Part shown: positions 58,172 to 64,000 of the stretch, one piece after another
Position numbering within the stretch: position 1 is the first letter of the stretch
Layout of the letters: each line of letters begins with the position of its first letter
Source of the DNA: Serratia rubidaea
GTDB lineage: Bacteria > Pseudomonadota > Gammaproteobacteria > Enterobacterales > Enterobacteriaceae
Length of the DNA stretch: 64,000 nucleotides
Assembly: GCA_901472405.1 (NCBI GenBank)
Contig: LR590463.1
Span: 620,001-684,000, forward strand
Reading direction: 5' to 3'
Notes under the pieces: generated by a model
Seen by the model: the letters and a program-made list of their open reading frames with translations, nothing else
What the model was told of the DNA's origin: nothing
The model's database searches: none
Made by a program: the position numbers and the translations under genes

Positions 58172-58194
58172 AAAAGGCCCGCAATAGCGGGCCT
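58168..58194 (-). terminator. Bidirectional-type terminator at the end of ettA
   Basis: An 8-bp stem AGGCCCGC / GCGGGCCT with loop AATA is preceded on the plus strand by six A residues. Read on the minus strand it is a hairpin followed by TTTTTT, ending the ettA transcript. Confidence 0.8.
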
Positions 58195-58212
58195 GAGCGA
58201 AGAGAAGGGCGC

Positions 58213-59880
58213 TTATTTGGCGATCTTCTTGTACTTGATGCGGTGCGGCTCCAGCGCGTCGGCGCCCAGCGTACGCTTCTTGTACTCTTCGTATTCGGTA
58301 AAGTTGCCTTCGAAGAACTCCACCTTGCCTTCATCCTGATAGTCGATGATGTGGGTGGCGATACGGTCGAGGAACCAGCGGTCGTGCGAGATCACCAGCG
58401 CGCAGCCCGGGAATTCCAGCAGGGCGTTTTCCAGCGCGCGCAGGGTTTCGATATCCAGGTCGTTGGTCGGTTCATCGAGCAGCAGTACGTTGCCGCCAAC
58501 CTGCAGCAGCTTGGCCAGGTGCAGACGGCCGCGTTCACCACCGGACAGTTCGCCGACGCGTTTGCCCTGATCGACGCCCTTGAAGTTAAAGCGGCCGACG
58601 TAGGCGCGGCTTGGCATTTCGGTGTTGCCGATGCGCATGATGTCCTGACCGCCGGAGACTTCTTCCCACACGGTTTTCTTGTCGTCCATGCTGTCGCGGA
58701 ACTGATCGACCGAGGCCAGCTTGACGGTGTCGCCCAGCACGATGCTGCCGCTGTCCGGCTGCTCTGCGCCGGAAAGCATGCGGAACAGGGTGGATTTACC
58801 GGCGCCGTTCGGGCCGATAATGCCGACGATGGCGCCCTTCGGCAGCGAGAACGACAGATCGTCGATCAGCACGCGGTCGCCGTAGGATTTATGCAGGTTG
58901 CTGACTTCGACCACTTTGTCGCCCAGTCGCGCGCCAGGCGGAATGAACAGTTCGTTGGTCTCGTTGCGTTTCTGGTATTCGGTGCTGTTCAGCTCTTCAA
59001 AGCGGGCCAGACGGGCCTTGCCTTTTGACTGACGGCCTTTGGCGCCCTGACGCACCCACTCCAGCTCTTTCTCAATGGATTTGCGGCGTGCGGCTTCGGC
59101 AGAGGCTTCCTGCGCCAGACGCTCGTCTTTCTGCTCCAGCCAAGAGGAGTAGTTGCCTTCCCACGGGATGCCCTCGCCGCGGTCCAGCTCGAGGATCCAG
59201 CCGGCGACGTTGTCGAGGAAGTAACGGTCGTGGGTAATCGCCACCACGGTGCCCTCGAAGTCGTGCAGGAAGCGCTCCAGCCAGGCGACGGATTCGGCGT
59301 CCAGGTGGTTGGTCGGTTCGTCCAGCAGCAGCATGTCCGGTTTTTCCAGCAGCAGGCGGCACAGCGCCACGCGGCGGCGTTCACCCCCGGACAGATGTTC
59401 GATTTTGGCGTCCCACTCCGGCAGGCGCAGCGCATCGGCGGCGCGCTCCAACTGGGCGTTGAGGTTGTGGCCGTCATGCGCCTGGATGATCTCTTCCAGA
59501 CGGCCCTGCTCAGCGGCCAGCTTGTCGAAGTCGGCGTCTTCTTCCGCGTACAGCGCGTACACTTCGTCCAGACGTTTCAGCGCGCCGACCACTTCTGACA
59601 GCGCCTCTTCCACCGACTCGCGTACGGTGTGCTGCAGATTCAGCTGCGGCTCCTGCGGCAGGTAGCCGATTTTGATGCCCGGCTGCGGGCGCGCTTCGCC
59701 TTCGATGTCTTTATCGATGCCGGCCATAATGCGCAGCAGGGTGGACTTACCGGCGCCGTTCAGGCCCAGTACGCCGATTTTGGCCCCCGGGAAGAAGCTG
59801 AGGGAGATGTTTTTCAGTATATGACGCTTCGGCGGTACTACTTTGCCGACGCGGTGCATGGTATAGACGTATTGAGCCAC
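58213..59880 (-). CDS. ettA: Energy-dependent translational throttle A (ABC-F)
   Basis: 555 residues, the E. coli length. Two ABC domains: Walker A GLNGAGKST and GPNGAGKST, signatures LSGGERRRV and LSGGERGRL, Walker B LLLDEPTNHLD and LLLDEPTNDLD, with the basic interdomain linker (about 245-320, containing KGKARLARFEEL). EttA binds the ribosomal E site and gates the first peptide bond according to ATP/ADP. Intact. Confidence 0.96.
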   Translation of the reverse strand: MAQYVYTMHRVGKVVPPKRHILKNISLSFFPGAKIGVLGLNGAGKSTLLRIMAGIDKDIEGEARPQPGIKIGYLPQEPQLNLQHTVRESVEEALSEVVGALKRLDEVYALYAEEDADFDKLAAEQGRLEEIIQAHDGHNLNAQLERAADALRLPEWDAKIEHLSGGERRRVALCRLLLEKPDMLLLDEPTNHLDAESVAWLERFLHDFEGTVVAITHDRYFLDNVAGWILELDRGEGIPWEGNYSSWLEQKDERLAQEASAEAARRKSIEKELEWVRQGAKGRQSKGKARLARFEELNSTEYQKRNETNELFIPPGARLGDKVVEVSNLHKSYGDRVLIDDLSFSLPKGAIVGIIGPNGAGKSTLFRMLSGAEQPDSGSIVLGDTVKLASVDQFRDSMDDKKTVWEEVSGGQDIMRIGNTEMPSRAYVGRFNFKGVDQGKRVGELSGGERGRLHLAKLLQVGGNVLLLDEPTNDLDIETLRALENALLEFPGCALVISHDRWFLDRIATHIIDYQDEGKVEFFEGNFTEYEEYKKRTLGADALEPHRIKYKKIAK

Positions 59881-60194
59881 GTTGCTCGAGCCTCGCTATA
59901 TCGGTTTACCGTTGAGGGCTTTCAAGAGGCGCGCCGATGGCCGCCGTTTGAAAGCCGCTGGATTTAATTCAGGATGTCTGAGGCGGGAGTGTAGCCCGTT
60001 TTTGCATTCGATCCCAGCTATCGTATGACAATCGCCAAGTCTACCCGTCATACTTCAAGCCGCAGCTGTGTTGGCGGTGCTCAGTCAGCTGAATTCCTGA
60101 CTTGCGTAAGCGCATCGGGATTCGCCTGCCTGCAACCCGAATTATGTCAGGTATATGATGGCAATGCGCCCGGAAAGGCGCATTTTACGGCAGA
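59881..60194. promoter_or_regulatory. ettA-yfiB intergenic region
   Basis: About 310 bases. Holds the ettA promoter side (59881-60000), an ERIC repeat (60042-60155), and about 40 bases up to the stop of yfiB. No gene seen. Confidence 0.55.
60042..60155 (+). repeat. ERIC repeat
   Basis: About 114 bases: left end TACCCGTCATACTTCAAGCC, centre GTGCTCAGTCAGCTGAATTC then TTGCGTAAGCGCATCGGGAT, right end GCAACCCGAATTATGTCAGG. Confidence 0.88.
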
Positions 60195-60689
60195 TTATGG
60201 CGTGACGATGATAGAAACGCGGCGGTTTTCGGCGCGGCCTTTCGCGGTGCGGTTATCGGCGACCGGGTCGCGTTTGCCCATACCGCGGGTCTCGATATCG
60301 GCGCGCGGAATGCCGACGCTGGCCAACTGGTCGGCGACGGTGTTGGCGCGGCGCAGCGACAGCTGGTCGTTGTAGCTGTCTTCGCCATAGTTGTCGGTAT
60401 GGCCGTCCAGGCGGAATTTAACGATATTGACGCTCAGCAGCGCGCGCCCCATTTTCTGCACCGTCTCTGCGCTTTCCGGGCTGAGTTTGCCGACGTTATT
60501 GCCGAACAGCACCTTGTCGGACATGCCGAACTCCCAGCCTTTATCGGTCAGCTTGAACCCCTGCGCCTGCAGCAGCGCTATCTGCTCTGCCGTGAGCCCC
60601 TGTTTGCTCTGGCAGCCGGCCAGCGCCAGCACGGCGATAAACATCATCGCCAGCAGTGAGAAAGGTCGTGTTAAGCGTTGCTTGATCAT
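60195..60689 (-). CDS. yfiB: OmpA-family lipoprotein YfiB
   Basis: 164 residues. Lipobox LALAGC (Cys about 26) gives an outer-membrane lipoprotein; an OmpA-like peptidoglycan-binding domain occupies about 55-160 (DGHTDNYGEDSYNDQLSLRR, then GKRDPVADN and GRAENRRV). YfiB binds peptidoglycan and sequesters YfiR, thereby freeing the cyclase DgcN/YfiN. The frame is open much further upstream, inside the 3' end of dgcN, but the ATG at 60689 gives the proper signal. Last gene of yfiR-dgcN-yfiB, 37 bases after dgcN. Confidence 0.92.
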   Translation of the reverse strand: MIKQRLTRPFSLLAMMFIAVLALAGCQSKQGLTAEQIALLQAQGFKLTDKGWEFGMSDKVLFGNNVGKLSPESAETVQKMGRALLSVNIVKFRLDGHTDNYGEDSYNDQLSLRRANTVADQLASVGIPRADIETRGMGKRDPVADNRTAKGRAENRRVSIIVTP

Positions 60690-60726
60690 AATGATTCCCT
60701 GTTTTCCTCTTGATCGGTTGGGGTGG

Positions 60727-61977
60727 CTATTTCTGGGTCGCCAGCCGCCAACCTCCGTGATAACGATGCTTCGCCTGATACATGGCGTCATCGGCTTCGT
60801 GCAGCAACCCCTGAGGCGTTGCCGCATGATCGGGGTAGAAGGCAATGCCAATACTGAGTGAGGCGATCACCTGTTCCTGGTTTGGCAGCGGCACCGGCTG
60901 CGCCATGCTGCCGATAATCTTGTCGGCAATGCGCGTGACGTCCGCTTGCCGGCGCACCGGCGACAGCAGTACGGCGAACTCATCGCCCCCCAGTCGCGCC
61001 ACCACGTCGCCGTCGCGCAGCTGGGCGCGGATGCGGCCGGCGATAGCGGTCAGCACCGCGTCGCCCGCGGCGTGGCCGTGGCTGTCGTTGACCTCTTTAA
61101 AACGGTCGCCGTCGATAAACAGCACCGCCAGTTTTTCTGCGGGGGCGATATGGTTCAGGGCATGGCTGAGCCGGCTTTCAAAAAAGGCGCGGTTCGGCAG
61201 GCCGGTCAGGCTGTCATGGGTGGCGCGGTGGGTCAGCGAATCATTTTCCTGCTTGAGGTGCGCCTGCCAGGTTTCCAGCTCCTCCAGCAGGCCGTTGAAG
61301 TCGTTGCTCAGTTCGTGCAGTTCGGCAATCGGCGCCGACGGCACCCGCTGGCCGAAGCTGCGATCGCTGCGCACCACGTGGGCGACGTTGGCGATATCGT
61401 TCAGCGACCGTACGATGCCGTGCAGCATGCGCCGCGACAGGATCAGGGCGCACAGGGTGCTGAGCGCCAGACAGGCGATAATGCCGGCCAGCCCGCGCAG
61501 TAAAAAGCGCAGCAGGCTGCCGCCGTGGCCGCTTAGCCAGACTTTGCCGACCTGCTTGCCTTCGTGGGTGATCGGCAGTTCAATGGCCTCCGGCATCGCC
61601 CAGCGTGCGACCATCTGCTCCAGACCGTGCAGCGGGCCGTCTTTGGGATGGTGCCAGTAGGCCAGCAGCCTGCCGTCCTTATTCAGAATTTTGGCTTCCG
61701 ACACCTCTTCATTGGAGGCGATCAGCATCAGCGCCTCGCGCGCGGCGCTGCGATCGTCAAACACTACCGCCGCCTCCACCGTATAGCTGATGGAGCGGGC
61801 GATCAGGTGCAAATTGTGGTTGGCGTAGGCGCGCAGCGCAAACAGAGCGACCAGCGTCAGGAAGACGCCGGCGGTGCCGACGGCGATCAGCGCCAGGCTC
61901 AGGTTCATGCGTTGCAGCACCTGGCCCAGCGTCGGTCGCGCATGGGCGGCGCGTTTTCTGCGAAATAGCCCCATCAT
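60727..61977 (-). CDS. dgcN: Diguanylate cyclase DgcN (YfiN)
   Basis: 416 residues (start may be the second ATG). A membrane helix at about 25-50, a periplasmic CHASE8-like sensor, a second helix near 160-185, a HAMP-like linker, and a GGDEF domain from about 250 with GGDEF intact and an RDGD inhibitory site five residues before it. It makes c-di-GMP and can halt division at the septum in E. coli. Overlaps yfiR by an ATGA. Inhibited by YfiR. Confidence 0.93.
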   Translation of the reverse strand: MMGLFRRKRAAHARPTLGQVLQRMNLSLALIAVGTAGVFLTLVALFALRAYANHNLHLIARSISYTVEAAVVFDDRSAAREALMLIASNEEVSEAKILNKDGRLLAYWHHPKDGPLHGLEQMVARWAMPEAIELPITHEGKQVGKVWLSGHGGSLLRFLLRGLAGIIACLALSTLCALILSRRMLHGIVRSLNDIANVAHVVRSDRSFGQRVPSAPIAELHELSNDFNGLLEELETWQAHLKQENDSLTHRATHDSLTGLPNRAFFESRLSHALNHIAPAEKLAVLFIDGDRFKEVNDSHGHAAGDAVLTAIAGRIRAQLRDGDVVARLGGDEFAVLLSPVRRQADVTRIADKIIGSMAQPVPLPNQEQVIASLSIGIAFYPDHAATPQGLLHEADDAMYQAKHRYHGGWRLATQK

Positions 61978-62570
61978 GACGACTCCAGCTTACGCGCCAG
62001 CTGCAGGACGTTAGGGTGCACGCGCACGCCGCTGCGCGCCAGCGCATCCAGGTTGACTTTAAAACTGACCTGTTCGCCGCGCGGCTGCAGACAAAACGCG
62101 CTGCCCGCGCTGCACTCCGCGTCGTTCTCGCTGATGACGAGCACCGAATGGCCGGCGATGCGCGGGATCAGCGCCTGGCGCTGCGCATTGCTGACTTCGC
62201 CGAGATAAATCACGTCGCACTGCTGCGCCAGCTGGTCGCTGTCGAGCGGCAGACGCTGCGTTTTAATCGGATGCGGGGCCTGCAGCAGCAGCGGGCTGAA
62301 CAGACCGTCGGCGTAGTGCGTTGGTGCGGTGACGCATAAACGGACGGGATTGGGCGGCGCGGGCCAGCGGGTATAGCTGATAATACCCAGCACCACGGTG
62401 GTGACGGCCTGGGTGCGCGACTGCACCCGCTCTGCCGGTTCGGTGGCGCTCTGACCGGTAAATGACATCAGCAGGAGCAGCCCGAGAACGTAAGGACGAG
62501 AGAATAATAAGCTCCGGAAGAAGCCCCTGGCGGTGTGGGTTGCGCTGCCGGCGTGCTTAGATCTCTTCAT
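61974..62570 (-). CDS. yfiR: Periplasmic inhibitor YfiR (DUF4154)
   Basis: 198 residues. A long N-terminal signal region (VLGLLLLMSFTGQSA, about 28-42) exports it; the mature part follows the YfiR pattern with IISYTRWPAPPNPVRLCVT, four or more cysteines able to form disulfides (CDVIYLG, CSAGSAFC), and SFKVNLDALARSGVRVHPNV. It binds the periplasmic part of DgcN and keeps the cyclase off. First gene of the operon. Confidence 0.9.
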   Translation of the reverse strand: MKRSKHAGSATHTARGFFRSLLFSRPYVLGLLLLMSFTGQSATEPAERVQSRTQAVTTVVLGIISYTRWPAPPNPVRLCVTAPTHYADGLFSPLLLQAPHPIKTQRLPLDSDQLAQQCDVIYLGEVSNAQRQALIPRIAGHSVLVISENDAECSAGSAFCLQPRGEQVSFKVNLDALARSGVRVHPNVLQLARKLESS

Positions 62571-63045
62571 GGGCCAATATCGCCTGTTCCTGCAGCGTTA
62601 CCTGAAAAAATAAAGAAAAATCATGATGAAAAGCGAATGATCGCCCACTCTGACGGACATTATATAACCTATAATTTGCGCGGATTGTATTATAATCAGC
62701 CGCCGTTGTGCGGTTTATATGGCGTTTTATAAGATTTATCTTACTTGTTTTTGCATGAAGAAAAAACGCGGCCTGCCACGCAGGCGATTTTTAGCGCCGC
62801 AAAAGCCGTACAGCGTACGTGACGGCGGGCAGAAAGCGGAACGATTCAGAATAATCAGGTGGTTTCCGCCGCCGTGAACGGACAGGGTAGAAAGCTGTTT
62901 TGCCCGCGCCCCGCTCGGCGCCGGCAACTTTTGGTGAATGGATGGCGTTTTATGCTGTCTATGATTAGACAATAGCGTTCGGCGCAGCGCCCTTCGCCCG
63001 CGGTAAGCGGTTTAAGACAAGACAACCAGCGAGGAAAGAATCAGT
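62571..63045. promoter_or_regulatory. yfiR-slt divergent region
   Basis: About 475 AT-rich bases between divergent genes. TATAAT at 62691-62696 on the plus strand, and a compact hairpin GCCTG-CCACG-CAGGC (62771-62785) with T residues on both strands (GATTTTT after it, and AAAAAA before it). The ribosome site of slt is GCGAGGAAAG at 63029-63038. Further A-rich stretches near 62600-62640 belong to the yfiR promoter. Confidence 0.5.
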
Positions 63046-64000
63046 ATGGTCAAGGTGGACAAGTGGCGGCTTCTGGCAATTGGCGTGTGTCTGACGGCTT
63101 TCTCGGGCGCGGCGTTGGCTGATTCGCTGGATGCCCAGCGCGAGCGTTATCAGCAAGTCAAACAGGCCTGGGACAATAAGCAAATGGATGTGGTGGCCCA
63201 GCTGATGCCGACGCTGCGCGACTATCCGCTTTACCCGTATCTGGAATACCGTCAGCTGACGCAGGATCTTGGCAGCGTCAGCTATCAGCAGGTGGATACG
63301 TTTATTCGCCAGCATCCGACCTTGCCGCCGGCCAAATCGCTGTCGTCGCGCTTTGTCAACGAACTGGCGCGCCGTGAAGACTGGCGCGGCCTGCTGGCCT
63401 TCAGCCCGCAGGCGCCGAAACCCATCGCCGCGCGCTGTAACTACTACTACGCCCAGTGGGCGACCGGCGATCGGCAGGCCGCCTGGCGCGGGGTGAAAGA
63501 GATTTGGCAGTCGGGGAAATCGCTGCCGAACGCCTGCGATAAACTGTTCAGCGTCTGGCAGTCGTCCGGTGAACAAACGCCGCTGGCTACGCTGGAGCGT
63601 ATGAAACTGGCGCTGAAAGAGGGCAACGGCGGGCTGGTGACGCACCTGTCGCGGCAGCTGCCGTCGGACTATCAGACCATGGGCGATGCGCTGGTGAGCC
63701 TGCAAAACGATCCGGCCAGCGTGGAAGGGTTTGCGCGCAGCGCCGGCCCGACCGACTTTACCCGCTCGGTCACCCAGATCGCCTTCACCCGCCTGGCGCG
63801 TCAGGACGCGGAGAACGCGCGCGCGATGATTCCGACGCTGGCGCGTTTGCAAAAAATGAGCGAGAGCGACCAACTGGCGCTGGAAGAGGCGGTGGCGTGG
63901 CGCCTGATGGGCAACGATGCGACCGGCGAGCAGGCGCAGTGGCGCGACAGCGTGATCCTGCGCAGCCAGTCGCCGTCGCTGCTGGAGCGGCGGGTGCGCA
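63046..64000 (+). CDS. slt: Soluble lytic murein transglycosylase (3' partial)
   Basis: The first 318 residues of Slt70, cut by the window edge. A signal peptide ends at about residue 25 (SGAALA-DS). The alpha-helical superhelix (U domain) follows: ERYQQVKQAWDNKQMD, LMPTLRDYPLYPYLEYRQL. The catalytic C-domain lies beyond the window. Slt cleaves the MurNAc-GlcNAc bond to anhydro-muropeptides in the periplasm. Normally adjacent to ettA in E. coli; here yfiRNB lies between. Confidence 0.93.
   Translation, partial: MVKVDKWRLLAIGVCLTAFSGAALADSLDAQRERYQQVKQAWDNKQMDVVAQLMPTLRDYPLYPYLEYRQLTQDLGSVSYQQVDTFIRQHPTLPPAKSLSSRFVNELARREDWRGLLAFSPQAPKPIAARCNYYYAQWATGDRQAAWRGVKEIWQSGKSLPNACDKLFSVWQSSGEQTPLATLERMKLALKEGNGGLVTHLSRQLPSDYQTMGDALVSLQNDPASVEGFARSAGPTDFTRSVTQIAFTRLARQDAENARAMIPTLARLQKMSESDQLALEEAVAWRLMGNDATGEQAQWRDSVILRSQSPSLLERRVR

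Noticed and set aside
62736..62972. 78-codon minus-strand frame between yfiR and slt
   Set aside because: Contains the hairpin at 62771-62785 and has no family pattern or good start site.

Overview
The window is a high-GC enterobacterial chromosome segment, most likely from Serratia. The right half keeps the Escherichia coli order rsmC-holD-rimI-prfC-osmY-ytjA-yjjU-yjjV-deoCABD-ytjB-serB-radA-nadR-ettA-slt. GC content, a full hpa cluster and ERIC repeats also fit Serratia. Genus is an inference from gene content and order only.

Positions 1-5158 hold accessory amine genes: a partial glutamylputrescine-oxidase-like flavoenzyme and a cupin, then on the minus strand an MFS transporter, an acetylpolyamine-amidohydrolase-like protein, an alpha/beta hydrolase and a LuxR-type regulator. 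Positions 5652-13028 hold a serine-type arylsulfatase with its radical-SAM maturase (atsAB), an amino-acid/amine permease, an unknown protein, two short-chain dehydrogenases and a MoaF-like protein. This resembles the Klebsiella monoamine regulon. It lies beside the complete 4-hydroxyphenylacetate pathway (hpaR / hpaG1-G2-E-D-F-H-I-X-A-B-C, 13034-24184), so arylamine-derived aromatics could be fed into the homoprotocatechuate route.

Positions 24324-24918 carry a small two-gene unit with an XRE regulator behind a 30-bp inverted repeat. Then come ampH and a GntR/FCD regulator divergent from a non-phosphorylating L-fucose pathway (27439-33630): 2-keto-3-deoxy-L-fuconate dehydrogenase, diketo-deoxyfuconate hydrolase, L-fuconate dehydratase, lactonase, L-fucose dehydrogenase, mutarotase and FucP. 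A diguanylate cyclase, Fur-boxed yjjZ, three tandem tRNA-Leu(CAG) genes, a LysR regulator and an aldo/keto reductase bridge to the core region.

The core region (38162-64000) carries translation and DNA-maintenance genes (rsmC, holD, rimI, prfC, radA, ettA), envelope/stress genes (osmY, ytjA, a CsbD-like gene), nucleoside uptake and salvage (nupC/nupX-like, deoCABD with CRP-like sites), serB, nadR, a GT39-like membrane protein, the yfiR-dgcN-yfiB c-di-GMP module and the start of slt.

A pervasive feature is single-base indels, mostly in short G, C or T runs, that break otherwise conserved genes: the cupin, moaF, hpaG2, the GntR regulator, fucP (two), yjjZ, yjjV, the nupC-like gene (four), deoC, deoA and radA. 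I read these mainly as sequencing errors and annotate the genes across the breaks.
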